From: a virus
DNA length: 23,632 nt
Strand: one strand, 5' to 3'
IMG/VR virus record: IMGVR_UViG_3300031507_000027
Coordinates: 1-23,632 of that record
This document shows, one piece after another, positions 7,602-14,582 of this stretch. The position numbers were made by a program, and so were the translations under genes. How positions within the stretch are numbered: position 1 is the first letter of the stretch; each line of letters starts with the position of its first letter. The notes under the pieces were generated by a model that saw only the letters and a program-made list of their open reading frames with translations, was not told the DNA's origin and made no database searches.

Positions 7602-8390
7602 TTAAGAATTAAGTTGCTGCTGAACCATTTGAGCAACAAGAGCACGCCGCTCCTTGTCACCCAACTTGGTTGGGTCAATTGCCTGAGAAGGGAGACCCGT
7701 TCCCCCACCAGAATTTCCCATCACCGTGGGGGCAAATGGGCGGGGATTCTGCTGGAGAATGTTTTGAGTCAGCTGCTGGTAAGCACTTGCCGCTTCCTCT
7801 GACGAAGCACCATTTGCCATGAGCGAAAGAAAATAGCCCTCATCGAAAGCAGGGTACTTCTGCTTTAGCTCATTGATTTCAGCGTCGAGCTTTGCGTCAG
7901 CCGCTTGAGAAGTCTCCTGCTGTTTCTGCTGAAGAATTGTCTGAGCGACCAAATCTAGGCCCTGCTGAAGCTGATCAAAACGTGGGTCCTGGAAGTTTTG
8001 GGTTTGGGCTTCTTCGCCCTCACCGTCAACTTCCTCGCCCTCGGTTTCACCTGAACCAAAACCGTGAGCTTCTTGGAGTGCATTGTAAACAGCCAGAGGG
8101 TCAGTCTGAACCATATAGGCCAACTGAGCCGCCTGCTCCAAATCTTGCGGTGAGATTCCGTTGTCAACAAAAGGCTGATAGCCCTCAAAAGCCTTGACTT
8201 GAGAATTTGCCTGCTCAATTCGCTGCTGAGCCGACTGGTCCCACTGCTGAAAATGTGGAGTCAACGTCTGGTGAAACTGTTCCGGAATTGCACTCAGAGC
8301 TTCCGTCCAAGCTGGATTCAGCCCTGGAGCTTCACCGCCACCTTCGACGGCTCCACCCTGTACTTCTCCACCCTCGATTGGAGTGCCCAT
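7602..8390 (-). CDS. Scaffolding protein, 262 aa
   Basis: ATG start with AAAAGGGG four bases upstream, eleven bases before the capsid gene. The protein is highly acidic and Gln/Glu/Ala-rich, with a Gly/Glu disordered N-terminus, helical segments and an acidic low-complexity linker around residues 112-130 (GSGETEGEEVDGEGEEAQ). The C-terminus is basic-helical (PTKLGDKERRALVAQMVQQQ, about 240-259), the usual place where scaffolds bind the capsid protein's inner face. Composition, length and position directly upstream of the major capsid gene all fit a scaffold. Parts of the middle (ELKQKYPAFDEGYFLSLMAN) are found in many phage scaffolds. Confidence 0.85.
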   Translation of the reverse strand: MGTPIEGGEVQGGAVEGGGEAPGLNPAWTEALSAIPEQFHQTLTPHFQQWDQSAQQRIEQANSQVKAFEGYQPFVDNGISPQDLEQAAQLAYMVQTDPLAVYNALQEAHGFGSGETEGEEVDGEGEEAQTQNFQDPRFDQLQQGLDLVAQTILQQKQQETSQAADAKLDAEINELKQKYPAFDEGYFLSLMANGASSEEAASAYQQLTQNILQQNPRPFAPTVMGNSGGGTGLPSQAIDPTKLGDKERRALVAQMVQQQLNS

Positions 8391-8412
8391 CGTTCCCCTT
8401 TTCTGGCCCGTA

Positions 8413-8424
8413 CCCCTCGCGGGG
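8413..8424 (-). other. Short GC hairpin in the spacer before the scaffold gene
   Basis: CCCC-TCGC-GGGG forms a 4-bp hairpin with a tetraloop (GCGA on the RNA strand), within the 53-base spacer between the Acb2/Tad1-like gene and the scaffold gene. It has no U run. It may act as a weak pause or as an mRNA processing or stability element that separates scaffold and capsid expression from the small genes upstream. Confidence 0.3.
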
Positions 8425-8443
8425 CCCTAGACCCAAATACAAG

Positions 8444-8695
8444 TTACTTCGGTTGCTCCAAGTCCACAACCGAAGCAGAATTACTATCACAAGCGATCGC
8501 ACCATTTGCCCACATCATCGCAGCACGCAAATGTTGAACTGCAATCTTTCGTGCTTCACTCGCGGGAACATTATCAATGACCCAGTGAGCAAGGTTTGCA
8601 AAGTTCGACCGAGTCAAGTTGTGAAGTTCAGCCGTCATGTCAGTCGCAGGATGAAGACCAAAGTCATTCGTAACTTTTTCGTGCGACTGGTCCAT
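8444..8695 (-). CDS. Acb2/Tad1-like hairpin-domain protein, probable cyclic-nucleotide sponge, 83 aa
   Basis: Residues 16-68 carry the pattern of the Acb2/Tad1 family: 'HPATDMTAELH', then a helix NLTRSNFANLAHWVIDNVP, then 'PASEARKIAVQHLRAAMMWA' and 'NGAIA'. The second helix with S/A-x-x-R-x-x-A-x-x-x-L-x-x-A-M-M-W-A-N-x-A-I-A is the strongest mark. Known members are small phage proteins that bind signalling nucleotides made by CBASS or Thoeris defences and so block the effector. The length (about 80-95 aa) fits. It is translated directly after an unknown 73-aa protein (TAAATG) and lies inside the virion operon, so it would be made late. Ligand-binding residues cannot be assigned here; a family relative without sponge activity is the main alternative. 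Confidence 0.7.
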   Translation of the reverse strand: MDQSHEKVTNDFGLHPATDMTAELHNLTRSNFANLAHWVIDNVPASEARKIAVQHLRAAMMWANGAIACDSNSASVVDLEQPK

Positions 8696-8917
8696 TTACT
8701 TAGCCTCAGGCTTCTTTGCCGCACGGAGAGCAGCAAGTCGACGCTTTGCTGCATCCCGGGAAGCTGCTACAGCATCTTCCTTCTTATTCGCACCAGGATT
8801 CGCTCCCTTCCCTGGCATGAAAGGAGGCGCTTTCTTTTGTGCGGGAATCATTGCCACGGTATACTCCTTCTTTTTACTCTTCTCGTAAACTTCTTTAAGA
8901 AGACCGTTGTCCATCAT
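8696..8917 (-). CDS. Lys/Ala-rich small protein, 73 aa, unknown
   Basis: It starts at ATG 8917-8915, overlapping the previous stop as ATGA. The first 20 residues contain a helix (LLKEVYEKSKKKEYTVAMIP), followed by a disordered Pro/Gly/Lys stretch and a basic Ala/Arg/Lys-rich helix at the end (ASRDAAKRRLAALRAAKKPE, about 52-71). Basic, helical tails like this often bind nucleic acid or acidic partner proteins such as a scaffold, but this is only an inference from composition. It is the middle of three small genes between portal and scaffold. Confidence 0.6.
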   Translation of the reverse strand: MMDNGLLKEVYEKSKKKEYTVAMIPAQKKAPPFMPGKGANPGANKKEDAVAASRDAAKRRLAALRAAKKPEAK

Positions 8918-9183
8918 GCCGTAGAAGTAGGCATGTAGTCAGCAATTGTAGTCTTGTCCTGAATTGAGCGCAGGGCAAAAACCTTGTCATTGACACAAGT
9001 AGCATCAAGTCGAGCAGTGGTGTAATAAGCTCCATTCAGCGCCTGAAGTGCAGCATCCAGAGCTGAAATGGAAGAATAGTTCACCGGAGTGTTGACGCCG
9101 CTTGTTGAGCCACCCATTGTTGCGTTGGCCTTAAGACTGTTAACGAAATCTACATCGATCTGACCAAGTTGAGTGTTAGGCAT
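8914..9183 (-). CDS. Small virion-region protein, 89 aa, unknown
   Basis: The start is placed at ATG 9183-9181 (MPNTQLGQIDVDFVNSLKAN), which overlaps the portal stop by 8 bases and has GGAGG eleven bases upstream. A longer frame begins about 30 codons earlier but lies inside the portal gene and has a basic, unrelated composition. The protein is Ala/Thr/Asn-rich; the part SSISALDAALQALNGAYYTT (37-56) is a predicted helix, and it ends IADYMPTSTA. No family is recognised. Its fixed place directly after the portal suggests a head assembly role. Confidence 0.65.
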   Translation of the reverse strand: MPNTQLGQIDVDFVNSLKANATMGGSTSGVNTPVNYSSISALDAALQALNGAYYTTARLDATCVNDKVFALRSIQDKTTIADYMPTSTA

Positions 9184-11422
9184 TTGGTGGGACACCTCCC
9201 GAACTTTGCGGCGGACTTCCCTGTTGCGGAGCCTGCTGACTCGGATCAGCCTGAGAATCTTGTGGAGATCCAGCAATCTGTTGCAACATTTCAGGAGAGA
9301 CCTGGCCGTTTTCCATTCCCCCTGATGTTACAGCATTCTGGCCCTGCTGAGGAGCGGGCTGTCCAGGAATTGCACCCATGGCCATCATGTGCTGATTTAC
9401 ATGCTGCTCGAAAAGTGCCTTAGTTTCAGGCGGGAGCTGCTCATATTCTTGAGACTTGCGATAATTATTATGGGCTTGAATGTGAATCTCATGAGCATCA
9501 AAACTGTTCACGGGAACAATCAACGGTGGCTCAGTCGGATTTCCTGCCTGATCAACAAGTGGCTGACCAGTGTTCGGGTCAACAAGTCCCTGCTGGGGAT
9601 CTTTCTGACCTGTCATCGGGTTTGTCGGAACAAAAGTCGAAGCAAACTGGGAAACTTGTTCCTGAGTTACAGCCGACATCCGCATATTCTCGCGAGACGC
9701 CTGCGCATAATCAACACGAATCTCCTCATACAACCTTTGTACGCCACCCATGTCCATAAGCTCCAGCCCCTTTTCAGGGGGAATGAAACCTTGCTGCATC
9801 ATGTCCATGAGGAAAGCTTGCTTAGCAGACTTTGACGTCGGTAGAGCGCTACCAGCCTCGACACGAATATCCGTGTTATCCCGAAGATCTGCACCCTGAA
9901 AACTTAGGACGTTGAAACTTCCGTCCTTACCTACAACTTTTACTTGTCGCGGGGTGTCCCAATACTGCTTAACATAGCAGAGGGTTTCGTAGCCGATCTT
10001 TTCAAACGCTTCCTCGATGCCAGCGTAAGTCGTCGAAAGCATTGTTTCATCTTGTTCCTGGAGATAGTTAATCGCAGTAGCTGCGGTAACTCCAGCAGGC
10101 GCCTGACCTTTTGAAACTTGATGCTGACCAGAGATATCTTCAAAGTCCATCAGAAGTCGATCAAGATCCTGAAGAACGTAAGCGGGCAAATTTTGCATTG
10201 GAAGTGGCTGCGGGGGAGGGAAGCCGAGTTCGTACTCGACAACCTGACCCGGCTCAGTTGTAATCTTGCTGGCTACAATTGATCCCTTAGCCGACAAAAG
10301 TCGGTCGTGAGCCATGCGGTTTTTGTTCTCGGTAATCTGACCACGAGAACGATTGTACTCTCGCTGAATCGAGATCAGGTCATTGATGACACTGTCAGCG
10401 TAGAAGCGACCCGTAGGAATGTGGGGAATCTTAATGTACGGGTACTGCTGATGAAGATAAGGGTTGCCCTCAACATACTGAACAACTTTATCCCCAATAA
10501 TGGTGAACATTCCACCCTTGGGCATAAATTCGACGTTGCCTGGCTTAACCCAAACTTCGTAGCACATAACCGAGTCACGCTTAAACTGGCCAGCACCGAC
10601 TAGGTTCAGAAAGCTGTCGTTAAGAATGTCAGTCGACTCCATAACATTCGGAGCGATGTCCATTCCATAGTTCAGCTTAATCCACTGGGGGGAGCGGGTC
10701 TGAATCTGAATAACATACGGCTGGTCTTCGATATCTTCCTGCATCATGTCAGGAACAAACAAGTGAAATGGGGTGACATTCTCGTAGCAAAAATCCCCAT
10801 CCGGAGGATTCTCCGCTGGGGCTCCAAGCATTTTAGCCATCTGAGCCATTTGTGGGTCCATAGGCTTCCACAGCTTAGACTTTTTCTTTGGGTCCCAGTA
10901 GCATTTCATGAACCCTGTACCACAAGTTAGAGTCCACAAAATTGACTGACGAAACTTTGCGCCGATTTTCTGTGAGCGGTAAATCGAGTCCCAGATTTGC
11001 TCAGCTGCCTGCGCCGCAGAAGTGTCATTATCTTCACCAGTCGACGGAACAACTGTAGCGCTAGGCTTCTGAGAAGTCAGCCGAGAAATCTCTGTACGAA
11101 TGATAGGGCGAATGCGATTAATGACGGGACGAGCACGAAAGTAGGGAGCGGGAGGAATGTAAAGACGGACACCAACGCCAGACCCGCTAGAGTTCGAAAC
11201 AGGTACCAGCTGTACATTCTGCTTTCCGGCATAAAATGCCAGGTTGATGTACCACTGTCGTTCAAGTTGCTGTCGAATTGTTCGGCATCGGAGGTGAGCG
11301 TCTTTCGTCCATGCGATGACTTTGTTTTCAAAATCTTTATCCTTCGACCTGGAAGCCATTTGTTCGACTTGGTCTTGAGAATAGCCATTAACGTCGGCAC
11401 CGACGACTGTAGTAGAAGCCAT
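9176..11422 (-). CDS. Portal protein (P22-like), 748 aa
   Basis: ATG start with GGGAGG three bases upstream. The N-terminal helical part (WYINLAFYAGKQNVQLVPVS, then RARPVINRIRPIIRTEISRL) and the following 'QKPSATVVPST' motif are typical of the large P22/T7-type portal family. Next come the wing region (HLFVPDMMQEDIEDQPYVIQ) and the helical stem/clip part (SVINDLISIQREYNRSRGQI). The C-terminal 150 residues are Gln/Pro/Gly-rich and probably disordered or barrel-like, as in other long portals. The length of 748 aa matches P22-like portals (about 700 aa). It forms the 12-subunit DNA gate at one capsid vertex and docks the terminase and, later, the adaptor encoded at 4809-5495. Confidence 0.9.
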   Translation of the reverse strand: MASTTVVGADVNGYSQDQVEQMASRSKDKDFENKVIAWTKDAHLRCRTIRQQLERQWYINLAFYAGKQNVQLVPVSNSSGSGVGVRLYIPPAPYFRARPVINRIRPIIRTEISRLTSQKPSATVVPSTGEDNDTSAAQAAEQIWDSIYRSQKIGAKFRQSILWTLTCGTGFMKCYWDPKKKSKLWKPMDPQMAQMAKMLGAPAENPPDGDFCYENVTPFHLFVPDMMQEDIEDQPYVIQIQTRSPQWIKLNYGMDIAPNVMESTDILNDSFLNLVGAGQFKRDSVMCYEVWVKPGNVEFMPKGGMFTIIGDKVVQYVEGNPYLHQQYPYIKIPHIPTGRFYADSVINDLISIQREYNRSRGQITENKNRMAHDRLLSAKGSIVASKITTEPGQVVEYELGFPPPQPLPMQNLPAYVLQDLDRLLMDFEDISGQHQVSKGQAPAGVTAATAINYLQEQDETMLSTTYAGIEEAFEKIGYETLCYVKQYWDTPRQVKVVGKDGSFNVLSFQGADLRDNTDIRVEAGSALPTSKSAKQAFLMDMMQQGFIPPEKGLELMDMGGVQRLYEEIRVDYAQASRENMRMSAVTQEQVSQFASTFVPTNPMTGQKDPQQGLVDPNTGQPLVDQAGNPTEPPLIVPVNSFDAHEIHIQAHNNYRKSQEYEQLPPETKALFEQHVNQHMMAMGAIPGQPAPQQGQNAVTSGGMENGQVSPEMLQQIAGSPQDSQADPSQQAPQQGSPPQSSGGVPPNA

Positions 11423-11438
11423 TCACCTCCCTTTTAAA

Positions 11439-11561
11439 TTAGTCGAGACCGAATTCGGTAGCAAAATCTACTTGGTCTTCTTGGTTAAAAGCTGTGTTGG
11501 GGTCTAGGCCGTGAGCTTTGTATTGTTCAGCCATGGCCATTGCCTGCGAAACATCATCCAT
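11439..11561 (-). CDS. Tiny acidic protein, 40 aa, unknown
   Basis: The start is ATG 11561-11559 (MDDVSQAMAMAEQYKAHGLD), overlapping the previous stop by 8 bases (ATGGATGA). This is the same overlap style as at 9183, 4816 and 19055. It ends 16 bases before the portal start. The protein is acidic with one helix and the C-terminal end VDFATEFGLD. A longer frame reading through the preceding gene gives a hydrophobic, implausible N-terminus and was not used. No ribosome site is obvious, so expression would depend on translation of the upstream gene. Confidence 0.5.
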   Translation of the reverse strand: MDDVSQAMAMAEQYKAHGLDPNTAFNQEDQVDFATEFGLD

Positions 11562-12315
11562 CGGATTTAGTGGTTCGACGTCGTGACTTTGAGGCGACTG
11601 GCTTGTCGTCAACTGCAAGTTCTGAAACGTCATCGGATCCTTGCTCAACAGCAAGTTCGTCAGAGTCTGATTCATCTTCAATTGTCGATCCGTCGTCTCC
11701 GACAGCAGGTTCAAGTTTCTCGAATTCTGGGTCGCATTCTTCTGAATTAGATCCGTCAGAATTGTCAGGTTCGACGAGTTCTGCTTCTGGGATCTCGTCA
11801 GCAGGAACACTAGGCAAACAATCACCATTGAGGTGATCCCGAAGGAGAACCATTGCAGCATCATAAGCCTCAGCAAACTGACCGCGCTCGTCATTCGTTT
11901 CACCCAGAATGTCATTGAGACCATTTATCTGAGTATTCTTAACATTAACTTCATCAGGCGATACAAACCCAAGAAGTCGAGCAGCTTCAGAAATGCAGAA
12001 AGTACAGAAGTAAACAACCCCATACCATTCTACAGACTTACCAAAGTCCACGAACTGACGACCATCCCCACCCGGAGAAGTGCAAAGTGCACATACTCCG
12101 GGCTTTTTTATGGGACTATCCAGAATTGTGAACCTGGAGTGTGGGTTTTCTTCAGCGACCTTTAGGGCGTCGACTTTTAGGTCAGCCTTAACTTCTTCAA
12201 CTTCTTCAGGCTCAGGGTCCACGCTTTGAGGCATGTGAACAATTGCCATCAGGTCAGGTGGAATTGGAGAGTTGCCGTCAATGTCATTCGACTGCTCAAT
12301 TTCATTTACGACCAC
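11554..12315 (-). CDS. Acidic protein with a four-cysteine zinc-ribbon-like site, 253 aa
   Basis: GTG start at 12315-12313 with GAGGAAGG about eleven bases upstream; it overlaps the previous stop by 10 bases. The centre has two CxxC pairs, C75-x2-C78 and C104-x2-C107, about 25 residues apart, with aromatic and hydrophobic residues around the second (VEWYGVVYFCTFCISEAARL). This is a typical zinc-ribbon or treble-clef spacing. The regions 30-50 and 170-240 are very acidic (runs of D/E/S), and the end is basic (ASKSRRRTTK). The place between TerL and portal suggests packaging or assembly; acidic tails could mimic DNA or bind basic partners. The metal site is inferred from Cys spacing only. Confidence 0.7.
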   Translation of the reverse strand: MVVNEIEQSNDIDGNSPIPPDLMAIVHMPQSVDPEPEEVEEVKADLKVDALKVAEENPHSRFTILDSPIKKPGVCALCTSPGGDGRQFVDFGKSVEWYGVVYFCTFCISEAARLLGFVSPDEVNVKNTQINGLNDILGETNDERGQFAEAYDAAMVLLRDHLNGDCLPSVPADEIPEAELVEPDNSDGSNSEECDPEFEKLEPAVGDDGSTIEDESDSDELAVEQGSDDVSELAVDDKPVASKSRRRTTKSDG

Positions 12316-12746
12316 TGCGTGGTACTACCTTCCTCGCCCGAAGTCGAATCAGACGTGCCGACTTCACCGATCCCGACCGAGGGGTCATGTTCACTTGATA
12401 CAGTGCCCACTTCCGCGCCATCTTCTGACGAAGAAACTTCCTCCGACCCATCGGAAAGTCCGCCCGCTGTTTCACCTTCCGGACGAGAGTCAACCGGGAT
12501 ATCTGCCTGCTGCTCGTCAGCAAAGTGCACCGTCTGATAGTTAGAAGGTACCGTGCCAGTTCGCTCCGAAACTTCCGGCTGATAACCGGGGTAATTGTTC
12601 TCGACTACAATCTCACGCGCCTCACGCTTCTCGAACTTTGCCGCACGGTCCTCAATCTGCTGGGCCGTCAGACGGTCAAGATTCTCATTCGGAGCTGCTG
12701 CACCGAGAGTGGGATTGTTCCAGATTTCGGGATCGAGGTCAGTCAT
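12306..12746 (-). CDS. Acidic, largely disordered protein, 146 aa
   Basis: It starts at ATG 12746-12744, overlapping the stop of the small Cys-rich gene before it (ATGA). The N-terminal 60 residues hold a helical segment (LTAQQIEDRAAKFEKREARE) and a 'VVENNYPGYQPEVSERTG' stretch. From about residue 75 to the end it is almost only E, D, S, G and T (for example SDGSEEVSSSEDGAEVGTV), so it is probably disordered. It has no metal-site cysteines. Together with the acidic tails of the next protein it forms a block of strongly acidic products between TerL and portal. Function unknown. Confidence 0.65.
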   Translation of the reverse strand: MTDLDPEIWNNPTLGAAAPNENLDRLTAQQIEDRAAKFEKREAREIVVENNYPGYQPEVSERTGTVPSNYQTVHFADEQQADIPVDSRPEGETAGGLSDGSEEVSSSEDGAEVGTVSSEHDPSVGIGEVGTSDSTSGEEGSTTQWS

Positions 12747-12871
12747 TTTGATTTCTCCCTAGAGCGATGTCCGCAGTCACAATCTGATCGAACTCTATGT
12801 GCATTCTCAGCTTTGCAGACATTGTGATTGTTATTCTTGCAGTTGTCGCAGACGAAACTAGTTGTCATCAT
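12743..12871 (-). CDS. Small Cys/His-rich putative zinc-binding protein, 42 aa
   Basis: This short gene links TerL to the next gene: its start (ATG 12871 or 12868) overlaps the end of TerL and its stop overlaps the next start as ATGA, so the spacing alone argues that it is real. The protein reads MMTTSFVCDNCKNNNHNVCK and then a C-x-C-G-H motif (CDCGH). It has C8-x2-C11, C19, H25, then C31-x-C33 and H35, enough for one zinc site and perhaps two. Small one-site zinc fingers in phages are often nucleic-acid or protein-binding adaptors, but no partner can be named here. Metal binding is inferred from residue spacing. Confidence 0.65.
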   Translation of the reverse strand: MMTTSFVCDNCKNNNHNVCKAENAHRVRSDCDCGHRSREKSK

Positions 12872-14393
12872 TCAGAACAACATTCCAATTTGTTTGCCTA
12901 GCCGAAAGAACCGCCGGAGTGAGATTCTTGTCAACATTCCACTCACCAAATCCGGGATTCTTTGCGGCGTTACCCCCAATTCTCGGGAGAGCTTCGGGCA
13001 TTGGCTTTTGGTTAATTGGCCTTAGTTCCGGCATGAAACTGAAGAAGTACCTACATTCGTCACATGCGTGGTCATCCTTCTTGTGAATGGCATCGTACGG
13101 GTTGTTCTGCGATTGCTGTTTCTTACTCGCCCACGTTTTCCAACGGAGGCGAGTGATTTCACGAATCAGGTTAGCGCAGTTTCTGGTGATATACCAGCTT
13201 GGAGTGTTGTCTTCTCGCAGGGCTAGGTACTGGTTGACTTTCGCGACGCCCGTGGTGACGTCATTATTACCAAGTACGAAACCGATGCCCCGAATCGCAT
13301 ACTCAGTCTGTATCGACGTTCCTGTGACTCCTTGTTTTTGAGCGAGTGCAGGATCACAAATGTTGATGTCTGGGACTCTTCCATGGGACAAGTTTTTACG
13401 CTTGATGACCTCAGCGTGATAGTCAACGATCCGACCTGCTTCGTAATGTTCATCAAAAGTCACGACCTGATTATCTTCATCGACAGCGTGCCAATGTACC
13501 GATGTGGGGTTATTGAAACCATGGTCCAAAGACATGTAATGCTTGTAGTTGCGGCCAACAAAGTTCTTCGCGTCAATTTGGTCGATGATGTGGATTTGGG
13601 GGTTGAACGACTTGTAGACAAGTCCACCCATCTGGACGAACTTACCTTTTCCTCGGGCAAGTTTTTCATCGTCATCCAAACCGTCTAGAAAGAAGTCGAT
13701 TTCTGCTTGGTCGAGGTGAGGGTTCTCAGCCATGTCAACTTCAATAACCGCGATAGAACTGTCGCCAAGAATTCCAGGCTCATAAATGTCGTCAAAGATC
13801 CAGGTCATTCCTTCGACCGGGGTCATTGTCATCCATGACGAACCTTTACGGTCAATCAATCGAGCTTTGCACTCAGTGAAGATATCTTTTGGCGGTTCTT
13901 CGTCGTAGTGAATGAAGTCACGACTTGTACCAGCGAACTTGTCTAGGTCCTGGTCGTAAGACATCAGTTCGACAAAAGAACCATTTTCCAAGTTTAGAAC
14001 TCGATCTCCGGCATCGTAAGCAGAAAACCAGCTACCACCACGCAATTTGCTAGGCGGGATCCACTGCTTTAGCTGGGGGATGATGATTTTGGAGATTCCA
14101 TTGATAAAGTCAACAGACACGATCCTGCCTGCAATTGGGTGAGCTGGAATCTTCCTGTAAGGATGTTCTCTAGTGAGCCACCAGATATCTTCAACAATTC
14201 CTCCAGTAGTTTTTCCGGAACGGTTACCCCCAATGTAAAGTCTGGTTCGTGCAGGTGAAGAATGAAATCGCTTTTGTTTAGGGTGTGGGACGTAGGAATT
14301 GATGTCAGGGAAACTTGCAACTCGGACAAGATTCTCACTCAGATCTGCGAAAGCATCATGGAGGCTACCAATTTTACGTTGACGTGGGGGCAA
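12858..14393 (-). CDS. terL: Terminase large subunit (packaging ATPase-nuclease), 511 aa
   Basis: It pumps the DNA into the capsid and cuts it. The ATPase domain has a Walker A motif GGNRSGKT (55-62), a Walker B region FIHYDEEP (160-167; D164, E165) and a coupling motif near MTMTPVEG (188-195). The RNase H-like nuclease domain shows the expected acidic residues: D290 in MSLDHGFNNP, D347 in NICDPAL, and D440/D441 in HKKDDHACDECRY. The length (511 aa) is usual for TerL. The start is TTG 14393-14391 with AAGGAGG three bases upstream; ATG codons just after are out of frame. The TerS candidate is not adjacent but lies 4.6 kb upstream. The strong inverted repeat at 14421-14580 is directly in front of the gene. 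Confidence 0.93.
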   Translation of the reverse strand: MPPRQRKIGSLHDAFADLSENLVRVASFPDINSYVPHPKQKRFHSSPARTRLYIGGNRSGKTTGGIVEDIWWLTREHPYRKIPAHPIAGRIVSVDFINGISKIIIPQLKQWIPPSKLRGGSWFSAYDAGDRVLNLENGSFVELMSYDQDLDKFAGTSRDFIHYDEEPPKDIFTECKARLIDRKGSSWMTMTPVEGMTWIFDDIYEPGILGDSSIAVIEVDMAENPHLDQAEIDFFLDGLDDDEKLARGKGKFVQMGGLVYKSFNPQIHIIDQIDAKNFVGRNYKHYMSLDHGFNNPTSVHWHAVDEDNQVVTFDEHYEAGRIVDYHAEVIKRKNLSHGRVPDINICDPALAQKQGVTGTSIQTEYAIRGIGFVLGNNDVTTGVAKVNQYLALREDNTPSWYITRNCANLIREITRLRWKTWASKKQQSQNNPYDAIHKKDDHACDECRYFFSFMPELRPINQKPMPEALPRIGGNAAKNPGFGEWNVDKNLTPAVLSARQTNWNVVLNDDN

Positions 14394-14420
14394 ATACCTC
14401 CTTCTTCAATTTGTTCGAAA

Positions 14421-14580
14421 ACTTTAAACTCGCAACATTTTGCGGGGGTCCCTCGCTACATGCCCTAGCCTGGCTCAACCGCGACCTCCCCTTCCCTCCT
14501 GCGTCGGTCAGTTGAGCCCACGGCAGAGTCAGCCTATTGCATTTCGCCCCCCGCAAAACAGCGAGTTCAAACTTTTCTCA
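14421..14580 (-). ncRNA. Large structured element before TerL (leader RNA, small RNA or packaging site)
   Basis: This is non-coding sequence between the tail-protein gene and TerL. A long-range stem pairs TTTTGCGGGGG (14438-14448) with CCCCCGCAAAA (14548-14558), 11 bp perfect, stacked on AACTCGC (14427-14433) with GCGAGTT (14561-14567), 7 bp perfect, and extended further outwards by A/T pairs. Inside, GGCTCAAC (14472-14479) pairs with GTTGAGCC (14511-14518), 8 bp perfect. The apical loop is homopurine on the RNA strand (AGGAGGGAAGGGGAGG, 14500-14485), could form a two-layer G-quadruplex and looks like a Shine-Dalgarno decoy. The ribosome site of TerL lies about 20 bases after the outer stem. 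What it does is unknown: TerL translation control, a phage small RNA, or the pac/cos site are the options. Confidence 0.6.
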
Positions 14581-14582
14581 CA

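Noticed and set aside
8199-8938. Long plus-strand frames opposite the scaffold and small genes
   Set aside because: They are shadows of three minus-strand genes with clean stop-start junctions and show no domain.
11439-11924. A 161-codon frame covering the end of the zinc-ribbon gene
   Set aside because: Its N-terminal two thirds overlap the better supported 11554-12315 gene and read as a hydrophobic, out-of-frame product. Only the last 40 codons, with an ATG overlapping the previous stop, were kept.
14374-14556. A 60-codon minus-strand frame over the structured element
   Set aside because: It has an odd basic composition, no good ribosome site, and lies across perfect long-range stems; non-coding structure explains the region better.
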